Below, one piece after another: positions 22,196-30,282 of a DNA stretch of 64,000 nt. The position numbers were made by a program, and so were the translations under genes. The stretch is taken from assembly GCA_947178215.1 (NCBI GenBank), contig CAMWXJ010000009.1, forward strand, positions 1 to 64,000, in the 5' to 3' direction. Each line of letters starts with the position of its first letter. Position 1 is the first letter of the stretch. The notes under the pieces are model-generated. The model did no database searches and was not told the origin of the DNA. It saw nothing but the letters and a program-made list of their open reading frames with translations. This DNA is from an uncultured Porphyromonadaceae bacterium (GTDB lineage Bacteria > Bacteroidota > Bacteroidia > Bacteroidales > Muribaculaceae).

Positions 22196-24724
22196 TTATT
22201 CGCGGTAGTAGATGCGCTTCACACGCTCGCTCACCGATGTCAGAATCTCATATGGTATGGTGCCGAGGATGTCGGCAAGTTCGGAAGCAGGCACATGGGG
22301 ACCGAAAATCTCCACACGGTCGCCGGGGCGACACGACGGAAGGTCGGTTACGTCAACCATGCATGCATCCATGCAGATATTTCCGACCGTGGGACAACGG
22401 TGACCGGCTATCCATACACTCATTGCACCGCGGCCCAGATGACGATCAATTCCGTCGGCATAACCTACCGGGATAGTGGCTATGCGGCTTGGGCGCGTCA
22501 GCCTGCCATAGCGGCCATAGCCCACAGTAGTGCCCGGCTCCCAGTCATGCACGGCGATGACCGACGTGTAGAGTGCGCTCACAGGACGCAAACCATCCTC
22601 CGAACCGTCGTCGGTGGTAGCTACACCATACAGGCCGATGCCGAGACGCACCATATCGTACTGATGCTCCGGAAAACGCACTATACCGGTCGAATTGAGG
22701 ATATGACGCTTTATGTCGTAGTCGGGCAGCAGTGAGCGGAGCCGCCCCGATGCTTCCTCGAAATAGTCAAACTGCATCCGGGTATAGGCGTCCTCGTCAG
22801 GACAGTCGGCCACCGACAGATGACTGAACACCGACGCCGGGCGCAGTAACCCGACATTCTCGGGAGCGAGAAGCACGGCGGCGAGGCGGTCGAGGTCCTC
22901 GATGCGGAAACCGAGGCGGTGCATACCGGTGTCGAGCTTGATATGAATCGGGAAATCATGCTCACCGCAGCGACGGGCCGAGTCAAGAATGTCGGCGAGC
23001 AGGTCAAAGGAGTACACCTCCGGTTCGAGGCGGTGGGCAAACATAGTGCGGTAGTTTGCCACCTTGGGATTCATCACCATGATAGGCATGGTGATTCCGG
23101 CATTGCGCAGCTGCACTCCCTCGTCGACCACGGCTACGGCCACATAGGCGGCGCCTCGTGTCTGGAGCGTCTTGGCTATCTCTACTGCACCAGCGCCATA
23201 ACCCGACGCCTTAATCATACACACTATTCCGGTCGACGGCTTGAGCTTGGAGCGAAACCAGTTGAAGTTGTCGGCCACGGCATCGAGATTGACTTCAAGC
23301 ACCGTCTCATGCTGGCGTGCCTCCAAGTGATCGGCGATATGGTCGAAGTGAAACGTCGGCGCGCCCTTGACAAGTATAAGCTGCGACTGAAAACTATCGG
23401 GCGCTGCGTCGGCGATGAAAGCGTCGACTGTGGGATAGAACGCGGCATTGCCGCCCCATGAGGCAAAGGCCGCCGCATTTGCGGCTATCTCTTTGCCCAC
23501 GCCTACTACGCGGTCGATATTGAAGCGTCGGAGCAGGTCGGCGGCCTCGGCGTAGAGGGCCGACGGCGATAGCTCGCGGGCGTCACGCACCAGGTCGGAA
23601 AGTATTACGGTGACAGCTCTCGCAGAGGTGCGGCGGCGGTTGAGGAAGTCAAGAGCCGACGGCAACGATTGGAGGTCGGAGGTAAAGGAGTCGCGGATAA
23701 GCAGTGAACCGCCAACGCCCTCCATGACATCGAGCCGGGTGTCGACAGCGCAAAGGCGTGCCATGCGGCCCGCTATCTCATGATAGGGCACACCGAGTAG
23801 ACAGAGTGTGGCAAGACAGGTAAGCGCGTTGTCAATGTCCTGCCCCTCGGTAAACGGAATGGTTATGGTGTGTTCGTCGCTGCCACGCCACACATAGCTT
23901 AGCGACGTCGACCTGAGCACGGGATTTATAATCGTGTTGTCGATGGTAAGCGCAGCCTCAGGCACACCCTTGCGCGTCCACCCTGCGAGCGCCACGGTGT
24001 CGGGGAGCATGGCGGCGCGCAGTTCGGCGGCGGGAGTGCTGTCGGCATCGTATATCAAGGTATCGCATCCGGCAAAAAGGCGCAACTTCTCACGCAGCTT
24101 GGCACCGCGCGACGCGAAACCCGAAGCATGCTCCGGCCCTATGTTGGTGAGTATGCCTATCGCGGGACGTATCATGTCGGCCAAAGTAGCCATCTCCCCC
24201 TCACGCGATATGCCGGCCTCGATTATCGCGATGTCGTCGGCGCGCTCCATCTGCCAGAGCGACAACGGTACGCCTATCTGCGAATTGAAGCTGCGGGGAG
24301 AGCGTGTTATGACGTGGTCGGGGCCGAGAAGCTGATAAAGCATCTCCTTGACTGTCGTCTTGCCGGCCGAACCGGTCACAGCAATCACTTTGGGACGGTT
24401 GTGGAGCGTGCGGTTGGCTGACCCGAGAATTTGCAGGGCACGCAGCGGGTCGTCGACCACAATGAACGACGCCCCGGGCATCGCGGTCGCCGGCTCGCGC
24501 GAAGTGACAAAGGCGCGTACACCTTTGCTATACAGGTCGTCGATATAACGCGAGCCGTCGCCACGCTCAGTGGCTATGGCGAAAAAGAGTGTCGATTCAG
24601 GATAGATGAGCGAGCGGCTGTCGGTAAGCAGACGGCTTATCTGGCGGTCAGGAGCGCTGATTATGGCAGAGATGGTGACAGGTGCGAGAATCTCGGCTAT
24701 GCGGGCTAATGTGAAAGTGGTCAT
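22196..24724 (-). CDS. murF-alr: Bifunctional UDP-MurNAc-tripeptide:D-Ala-D-Ala ligase / alanine racemase
   Basis: 842 residues. Residues 1-450 are MurF: AVTGSAGKTTVKEMLYQLL is the P-loop, and NSQIGVPLSLWQM and EAGISREGEM are typical Mur ligase segments. Residues 465-842 are a PLP-dependent alanine racemase: VNLDAVADNFNWFRSKL, then MIKASGYGAGAVE with the PLP lysine, and TTVGYGRYGRL near the second catalytic tyrosine. The fusion makes D-alanine for the dipeptide and joins the dipeptide to the cell-wall precursor in one polypeptide. The fused form is known from Bacteroidota. It is followed on the same strand by no further gene; its own upstream neighbour is the GSCFA gene, 13 bases away. Confidence 0.93.
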   Translation of the reverse strand: MTTFTLARIAEILAPVTISAIISAPDRQISRLLTDSRSLIYPESTLFFAIATERGDGSRYIDDLYSKGVRAFVTSREPATAMPGASFIVVDDPLRALQILGSANRTLHNRPKVIAVTGSAGKTTVKEMLYQLLGPDHVITRSPRSFNSQIGVPLSLWQMERADDIAIIEAGISREGEMATLADMIRPAIGILTNIGPEHASGFASRGAKLREKLRLFAGCDTLIYDADSTPAAELRAAMLPDTVALAGWTRKGVPEAALTIDNTIINPVLRSTSLSYVWRGSDEHTITIPFTEGQDIDNALTCLATLCLLGVPYHEIAGRMARLCAVDTRLDVMEGVGGSLLIRDSFTSDLQSLPSALDFLNRRRTSARAVTVILSDLVRDARELSPSALYAEAADLLRRFNIDRVVGVGKEIAANAAAFASWGGNAAFYPTVDAFIADAAPDSFQSQLILVKGAPTFHFDHIADHLEARQHETVLEVNLDAVADNFNWFRSKLKPSTGIVCMIKASGYGAGAVEIAKTLQTRGAAYVAVAVVDEGVQLRNAGITMPIMVMNPKVANYRTMFAHRLEPEVYSFDLLADILDSARRCGEHDFPIHIKLDTGMHRLGFRIEDLDRLAAVLLAPENVGLLRPASVFSHLSVADCPDEDAYTRMQFDYFEEASGRLRSLLPDYDIKRHILNSTGIVRFPEHQYDMVRLGIGLYGVATTDDGSEDGLRPVSALYTSVIAVHDWEPGTTVGYGRYGRLTRPSRIATIPVGYADGIDRHLGRGAMSVWIAGHRCPTVGNICMDACMVDVTDLPSCRPGDRVEIFGPHVPASELADILGTIPYEILTSVSERVKRIYYRE

Positions 24725-24737
24725 GAGTCAGTGAAAA

Positions 24738-25601
24738 TTATATAAGGGGGCGGTGAGCGAGGCGGCGGTGCTCGGCCAGAGCACGTGAGGCCGTGGCGCG
24801 GGTATCAGCTGTCGCATACGCTTCTTCAAAGATAGCGTAGACATAGTCGGCCGCCTGCTCGGTAGGATGGGTCATGTCGGGTGTATAGAAGCGGTAGTCG
24901 CGCAAATCGTCGACCAAAGTTTCAAAGGCCGGGAAATAGGTTACGTCGGCCGAAGTCACGCTGTCGGCCGAGAGGCGGAGAGTGGCTTTGGAGAGCGAGT
25001 TGCCGTCAAGGCCGTCGGCCAGATGGCGGATAGGACTGACCGTAACGATGGTGTGACTGCCCGGGCGGCCAAGTGTGGCGATAGTGTCACGCAACGAGTC
25101 CGTCACTTCGGCAAGGGGCATAAGGCGGCGACTGAAACGTGCCGCCGGCACTTTGTGGCAGTTGGAAACAGTAAGGCCGCTGCCGTCGTTGAGGGTGAAA
25201 GCCCATGCGGTGCCGAGGGTAAGGCAAAGCAGCGGCGCTACGGGGTCGGCAAGCAACGCTCTCACCCGGTCGAGCTCGCGGTTTATGGCCGCGGCAGCCT
25301 CGGCACGATTGGCACGGGCAAGGAGGGTGTGTGCGAGCCAGTGACACCACAGTCCCTTATGCTCGAAAAGCGAATCGGGCTCAACTGTCGCACATGAAGC
25401 GATAAGATGCGCTTGAGCGGCCATAGCGGCCGCGTTGTAGACAGGCCCGAGCGGATTATAGCACACCGTGAAGCCTCGCTGTGCCAGCCGGCTTCCAATA
25501 TTATCGCTGAAACATGAGCCGAGCAATATTATCGGCCTGTCGTGGGTCAAAAGTCCCGGACGCGGATTGACCCGGATTTCGGTGCGCAGTTTCAGTTGCA
25601 T
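24738..25601 (-). CDS. GSCFA domain protein
   Basis: 287 residues. PIILLGSCFSDNIGSRLAQRGFTVCYNPLGPVYNA carries the name-giving G-S-C-F-A-like motif (here GSCFS), and the SGNH-type pattern continues with TLGTAWAFT and TVSPIRHLADG. The family resembles SGNH/GDSL esterases; the serine of GSCFS would be the nucleophile. Its role is unproven, but it is often next to murF-alr in Bacteroidota, so an envelope function is plausible. The start is 3 bases from the PorE-like stop. Confidence 0.85.
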   Translation of the reverse strand: MQLKLRTEIRVNPRPGLLTHDRPIILLGSCFSDNIGSRLAQRGFTVCYNPLGPVYNAAAMAAQAHLIASCATVEPDSLFEHKGLWCHWLAHTLLARANRAEAAAAINRELDRVRALLADPVAPLLCLTLGTAWAFTLNDGSGLTVSNCHKVPAARFSRRLMPLAEVTDSLRDTIATLGRPGSHTIVTVSPIRHLADGLDGNSLSKATLRLSADSVTSADVTYFPAFETLVDDLRDYRFYTPDMTHPTEQAADYVYAIFEEAYATADTRATASRALAEHRRLAHRPLI

Positions 25602-25604
25602 GGT

Positions 25605-27584
25605 TCAGTACACTTCATAGTCGGTTGAAAGCACCTCGAATTCGGTGCGTCTGTTTATCTGGTCGGCTGCCTCGCGGTCGTCGTCATCGAGTGTCGAGAC
25701 ATATTCCTCGTCAAGCACTGTGCCCTCCGGAAATTGCGGATATTCGCGGGCTATGCGCTTGGTGACTGTTTTTGGCCGGCTCTTGCCGTAGCCGCGGTAA
25801 CGCAGACGGTCGGGAGAAATGCCTGCGGCGATGAGATAGTCGACTACGCTCTTGGCACGTCGCTCCGACAGCCGGTCGTTGTAGGCATCGCTTCCCACAC
25901 GGTCGGTGTGCGAGCCCATTTCGATAGTGATGTTTGGATTGTCGCGGAGCATCACGACAAGCTCGTCGAGCGCGGCAGTACTTTCAGGGCGCAACGTAGC
26001 CTTGTCGAAATCGTAAAATATATTCTCGACAATATTGGGCTTGTTGACAGAGGCAAGCAAAAAATCCACATTATACTCCGCGTCCTCCTCGGCGATGTCG
26101 GAAGTGAACTCCTGTTTGGCGTTGAGATAACCTTTTGCGCCGGCGAGCATCACATAGCTCACGCCGCGGTCAAGGGGGAAAGAGAATGAGCCGTCGTCGC
26201 GGGCCACTGCCTTCTGATTGGAACCGTCATCGCCCACAATGCGTATCATGGCGCCCCGCACAGGCTCTTCGTCGAGGTCAAGCACATGGCCTGAAATGAA
26301 CACTTTCAGGTCGGGCAGCTCAAACGAGAATATGTGGTCGTAACCGCGCGCGTCGTTGCGGTTGGAGGAAAAAAAACCGGCCTCGCGTTCGGGGGAGAAA
26401 TAGGTTATGCCGAAGTCGTCGGCCGAAGAGTTGACTGGCTGTCCCATATTCTCAACCCGCCAGCCTCCGGAGCGTGTCATAGTGGCACGAAACAGATCAA
26501 GCCCTCCATAACCGGGATGACCGTCGGAGGCAAAAATGATTACTGAATCGGTGAGGCAATAAGGAAACACCTCGTCACCGGGAGTATTAATCCACGGCCC
26601 GAGATTCTCAAGCGAACCGTCCCTGTCGCGCAGATTGACGCGCCACAGGTCGCGCCCCCCCTCGCCCGGCATATCCGACGAGAAGTAAAGCCAGTCGCCC
26701 GACGGACTGACTGCGGGGTGTGCGTGGTTGCTCACTGTATCAGAGGTTATCTCAAACATCTGTGGCGCGCTCCATTTGGCGTCGGAGCGACGCGAGGTCC
26801 ATATCGAAACGCGCGTGTCGGCGTCAGGACGGCGCACCGCACGCGTCAGAAACATAGAAGTGCCGTCAGGAGAAAAACTCACTACGCCCTCATCGTGTTC
26901 GGTATTAAGCTCGCCCTCCACAGGTTCGGGCCGCTGCCACTCTCCTCGTTCGTTCTTGCGCGACATCCACACATCGCCACGTTTCATGCCTGTAATCTCG
27001 CTCTTTGAATCGCCCGTCACTTTCTCATTGGTGGTGGTGAAGTAGAGTATGTCGCCTTGAATCATGGGCGAGAAATCGCTTCGACGCGAGTTGAAAATCT
27101 TTGCGTTGACTACCTTGTAGCGAGTTCGGGCTACTTTGCCGGCCAGGGCCGAAGCGGCGCCGTCGCGGCCTGTCAGTGCCTCATGGTTATCTGGCGCCAG
27201 CGCAAGAAACTCGTCGTAGGCTTTTAGCGCTGCGGCATATTTGCCATCGGCGTGAAGCGACCGTGCCAGCCTCAGTGCGGCAGTGGAGTCGGGATAGCCG
27301 TAGCGTATGGCGTTATGATAGGCTGCTGCCGCACGTGCGCTTTGGCCGAGCTTGTCGTGACATTGTGCCATTTTCCATGCAATCTCGCCACGGAGCAAAC
27401 GCTCGTTGCGCGGCGTCTTGTTGTAGACGGCGCGATATGTGCGGGCGGCGTCGAAGTATTCGCCGCGCTGCATCTGCTCGTCGGCCACGGCAAGCTTCGG
27501 ACTGCGACACGACACCGCTGTCAACAGCATCGTCAGTAATAATATGGTGTGGGCACAGAGTGCCCGTGTGAATGTAGGATTCAT
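25605..27584 (-). CDS. porE: PorE-like T9SS lipoprotein: TPR, beta-propeller, CRD and OmpA domains
   Basis: 659 residues from the ATG at 27584, which starts a lipoprotein signal (LLLTMLLTAVSCRSPK). Residues 25-150 are TPR repeats (AARTYRAVYNKTPRNERLLRGEIAWKMAQCHDKLG). Residues 170-420 are a WD40/PD40-type propeller (DFSPMIQGDILYFTT and HPAVSPSGDWLYFSSDMPG). Residues 430-510 are a carboxypeptidase-regulatory-like fold (FISGHVLDLDEEPVRGAMI). The end is OmpA-like (NIFYDFDKATLRPESTAALDELV, EMGSHTDRVGSDAYN), which binds peptidoglycan. This domain order is that of PorE of the type IX secretion system, though related OmpA proteins exist. No signs of decay. Confidence 0.8.
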   Translation of the reverse strand: MNPTFTRALCAHTILLLTMLLTAVSCRSPKLAVADEQMQRGEYFDAARTYRAVYNKTPRNERLLRGEIAWKMAQCHDKLGQSARAAAAYHNAIRYGYPDSTAALRLARSLHADGKYAAALKAYDEFLALAPDNHEALTGRDGAASALAGKVARTRYKVVNAKIFNSRRSDFSPMIQGDILYFTTTNEKVTGDSKSEITGMKRGDVWMSRKNERGEWQRPEPVEGELNTEHDEGVVSFSPDGTSMFLTRAVRRPDADTRVSIWTSRRSDAKWSAPQMFEITSDTVSNHAHPAVSPSGDWLYFSSDMPGEGGRDLWRVNLRDRDGSLENLGPWINTPGDEVFPYCLTDSVIIFASDGHPGYGGLDLFRATMTRSGGWRVENMGQPVNSSADDFGITYFSPEREAGFFSSNRNDARGYDHIFSFELPDLKVFISGHVLDLDEEPVRGAMIRIVGDDGSNQKAVARDDGSFSFPLDRGVSYVMLAGAKGYLNAKQEFTSDIAEEDAEYNVDFLLASVNKPNIVENIFYDFDKATLRPESTAALDELVVMLRDNPNITIEMGSHTDRVGSDAYNDRLSERRAKSVVDYLIAAGISPDRLRYRGYGKSRPKTVTKRIAREYPQFPEGTVLDEEYVSTLDDDDREAADQINRRTEFEVLSTDYEVY

Positions 27585-27677
27585 CAACTTTATAAACGCC
27601 GGGCGCGCGACGATTATTATTTTCGATGCAAAATTAGCCCATAAAAAGCAATCCCGTAAAATAATCTTCAAAAAATG

Positions 27678-27708
27678 TTGCTCAAACAAGAATAAATCAA
27701 TACCTTTG
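27678..27708 (+). promoter_or_regulatory. Promoter of rpmH
   Basis: TTG (27678-27680), 20 bases and TACCTTTG (27701-27708) match the Bacteroidota consensus. The rpmH ATG follows 68 bases later. A minus-strand TAATTTTG at 27629-27636 may serve the PorE-like gene. Confidence 0.75.
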
Positions 27709-27776
27709 CACCTCGAAAGCGCCGACCGCGGCCGCCTCAACCCTTTTCAGAACAAACAACAACAAGATACCAGGCA

Positions 27777-27932
27777 ATGAAACGTACATTTCAACCCTCT
27801 AATCGCAAGCGCGTTAACAAGCACGGCTTCCGTGAAAGAATGTCTACCCCCGAAGGCCGCAAGGTCCTCGCTCGCCGTCGTGCCAAAGGCCGTCTGCGCC
27901 TTACTGTAAGCGACAGCATCGCTTCCAAGTGA
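27777..27932 (+). CDS. rpmH: 50S ribosomal protein L34
   Basis: 51 residues, too short to be found by ordinary ORF length limits: [20 protein letters not shown] opens with the L34 signature, and [17 protein letters not shown] follows. It ends with the acidic-free tail SDSIASK. L34 is part of the large subunit near the exit tunnel. The gene has its own promoter and a terminator 40 bases downstream. Confidence 0.95.
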   Translation: MKRTFQPSNRKRVNKHGFRERMSTPEGRKVLARRRAKGRLRLTVSDSIASK

Positions 27933-27972
27933 GTAACGGCTTAGCGCTTTTTTCATCACGCAACTCACTCTA

Positions 27973-28024
27973 CGACGCTGCTCCTGCCGACTCACCGTCG
28001 GGGAGCGGCGTTGATAGTTTTTTA
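27973..28024 (+). terminator. Terminator of rpmH
   Basis: CGACGCTGCTCCTGCCGAC and GTCGGGGAGCGGCGTTG pair with a few mismatches around TCACC, followed by ATAGTTTTTTATA. It ends 16 bases before the ugd start. Confidence 0.7.
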
Positions 28025-28039
28025 TACCCCTCTGTCTGA

Positions 28040-29350
28040 ATGAAGATTGCCATTGTCGGCACCGGATATGTAGGTCTCGTGTCGGGTGCCTGTTTTGCCG
28101 AAGTCGGCGCCGATGTCACTTGTGTCGACGTCGACAAGACTAAAATCGACCGTCTCCGCCGGGGTGAGATACCCATATACGAGCCGGGGCTCGACGCCCT
28201 TGTCACGCGAAATGCCACCGAGGGACGGCTACACTTCACCACCAGTCTCGCCGACTGCATCGATGATGTCGAGCTTGTGTTCTGCGCCGTAGGCACTCCT
28301 CCGGGCGAGGACGGCAGTGCCGACCTGAGCTACGTCGAGGCTGTGGCGCGCAACTTCGGTCAACTCATCAACCGCTACTGCATCTTCGTTACAAAGAGCA
28401 CTGTGCCGGTAGGGACATCGCGCATAGTGCGCACTGCCATTGAGGAGGAGCTGAGAAAGCGAGGCGTGGAAATTGACTTCGAGGTCGCGTCCAATCCGGA
28501 GTTCCTCAAAGAGGGCGCTGCCATCAAGGACTTCATGTCGCCCGACCGCGTGGTGATAGGCATCGAGAGCCGCAGAGCGCAGAGCGTCATGGAACGCCTC
28601 TACCGCCCATTCCTCCTCAACAACTTCCGTGTCATCTTCATGGACATACCCTCGGCCGAGATGACAAAATACGCGGCCAACGCCATGCTCGCCACCCGCA
28701 TATCGTTCATGAACGACATCGCCAATCTGTGCGAACTTGTTGGCGCCGACGCCGGTATGGTGCGCAAAGGCATCGGCACCGACGCGCGTATCGGCACCAA
28801 ATTTCTCTATCCGGGCTGCGGCTACGGCGGCTCATGCTTCCCCAAGGATGTCAGGGCCCTCGCCACCACAGGACGCGCCCACGGCTACCGCATGGCTATT
28901 ATCGAGGCTGTCGAGGAGGTCAACGAGCGGCAGAAAGAGATTGTGTACCGCAAACTGCGCAGCGCGCTCGGCGACCTCCGAGGAAAGAAAATCGCCATAT
29001 GGGGACTGGCTTTCAAGCCTGAGACCGACGATATGCGGTGCGCCCCGTCGGTGCCCGTCATAAACCGGCTTCTCGCCGACGGAGCCACCGTGAGCGTCTA
29101 CGATCCCGTGGCTGCCGACGAGGCCCGCAAGGTATTCGGCGACACCGTGACCTATGCCTGCGACATGTACGACGCTGCTGTCGACGCCGACGCCGTAGCA
29201 CTCATGACCGAGTGGAAACAGTTCCGCATGCCGTCGTGGCGCGTGCTCGCCAAGTCAATGAACGGCAATCTGATAGTCGACGGACGCAACATCTACGAGC
29301 CGGCCGAACTACGCGAAGAAGGATTGCGTTATATGGGCATAGGCCGCTAA
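28040..29350 (+). CDS. ugd: UDP-glucose 6-dehydrogenase
   Basis: 436 residues. The Rossmann start KIAIVGTGYVGLVSGACFAEVG, the SNPEFLKEGAAIKDFMSPDRVVIG segment and the catalytic cysteine in PGCGYGGSCFPKD are those of UDP-sugar dehydrogenases. KGIGTDARIGTKFL carries the substrate lysines. It oxidises UDP-glucose to UDP-glucuronate with two NAD molecules, feeding capsule or polysaccharide building. No other sugar-nucleotide gene is adjacent, so the final polymer cannot be told. UDP-ManNAc dehydrogenase is a less likely reading. Confidence 0.92.
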   Translation: MKIAIVGTGYVGLVSGACFAEVGADVTCVDVDKTKIDRLRRGEIPIYEPGLDALVTRNATEGRLHFTTSLADCIDDVELVFCAVGTPPGEDGSADLSYVEAVARNFGQLINRYCIFVTKSTVPVGTSRIVRTAIEEELRKRGVEIDFEVASNPEFLKEGAAIKDFMSPDRVVIGIESRRAQSVMERLYRPFLLNNFRVIFMDIPSAEMTKYAANAMLATRISFMNDIANLCELVGADAGMVRKGIGTDARIGTKFLYPGCGYGGSCFPKDVRALATTGRAHGYRMAIIEAVEEVNERQKEIVYRKLRSALGDLRGKKIAIWGLAFKPETDDMRCAPSVPVINRLLADGATVSVYDPVAADEARKVFGDTVTYACDMYDAAVDADAVALMTEWKQFRMPSWRVLAKSMNGNLIVDGRNIYEPAELREEGLRYMGIGR

Positions 29351-29376
29351 AATCTTAATCCATACCACCGACAGTC

Positions 29377-30102
29377 ATGAAGCTCCAACATGCCTCGGCC
29401 GACCTCAAAGGCACCGCCGTAATATTTGACCTCGACGACACCCTCTATCTTGAAGCCGAATACGTCGACTCCGCGCGACGCGAGATTGCGCGACGCATTG
29501 CTTCGCGCTACCCGAATTGCGGGCTTACCGAAGCGGAGATGACCGGAATAATGAACCTGTGGCCGATACACGGACCGGGAGCTTTCGACGCCCTTCACGC
29601 GGCATTGCCGCGTGATGTAGCCACCGAGGCCGATGTGCTGTGGATGCGCAGGGTATATCGCTCACACACTCCCGACATAGCTCTTCGCCCGGAAGTGGAA
29701 AGCACGCTCCGCGAGCTTAAAGAGCGAGGAGCCACACTCGGCATCATCACCGACGGCCGTGTAGAAACTCAGAGCCTCAAACTCCACGCCCTCGGGCTCG
29801 CCCGCTTCATCGATCCGGCCCTCATGTCGGTATCGGAGGCTGTGGGATCAGAGAAATATTCGGCCGCGCCGTTCATGCGCATGGAGGCGCTGACACCAGG
29901 CTGCTCGCGCCGCTTCTATGTTGGCGACAACATACAGAAAGACTTCATCTGGCCCAACGCCATGGGCTGGAGTAGCGTGATGATTGTGCACTCGCCCGAC
30001 AGCCGACAGCTTTTCGGTGCCGACATCGAGTCGGCGCCGAGGTCACACCGTCCTGCCGATGTCATCACTTCACTGCCCCTGCTGCTCGATCTCATAGGCT
30101 GA
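29377..30102 (+). CDS. HAD-superfamily hydrolase
   Basis: 241 residues. AVIFDLDDTLYLEAEYVDSA is HAD motif I with both aspartates, TLGIITDGR is motif II, KYSAAPFM supplies the lysine of motif III, and FYVGDNIQKDFIWPNAMGW is motif IV. A four-helix cap is inserted after motif I, as in subclass IA phosphatases. It acts on a phosphorylated metabolite that cannot be named from sequence. It follows ugd by 26 bases in the same direction and may be co-transcribed. Cytoplasmic. Confidence 0.85.
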   Translation: MKLQHASADLKGTAVIFDLDDTLYLEAEYVDSARREIARRIASRYPNCGLTEAEMTGIMNLWPIHGPGAFDALHAALPRDVATEADVLWMRRVYRSHTPDIALRPEVESTLRELKERGATLGIITDGRVETQSLKLHALGLARFIDPALMSVSEAVGSEKYSAAPFMRMEALTPGCSRRFYVGDNIQKDFIWPNAMGWSSVMIVHSPDSRQLFGADIESAPRSHRPADVITSLPLLLDLIG

Positions 30103-30282
30103 CATCGGGCAGCACCACACGGTGTGTGCCATTATGGCAGTTCCGGCGCATCGGCACACAATTTGTATGATATGGAAAACGAGGAGTCGAAAGGCTCCAT
30201 AAACTATTGTCGCTACATGTTTGTTAATGACTATGAAGCGACATTCATACACACACGTTTATAATCCTTCAATCCATATTAT

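Noticed and set aside
30103-30282. CIRCE or other heat-shock operator before clpB
   Set aside because: The TTAGCACTC-N9-GAGTGCTAA pattern is absent; only CA-rich and short imperfect repeats are present.
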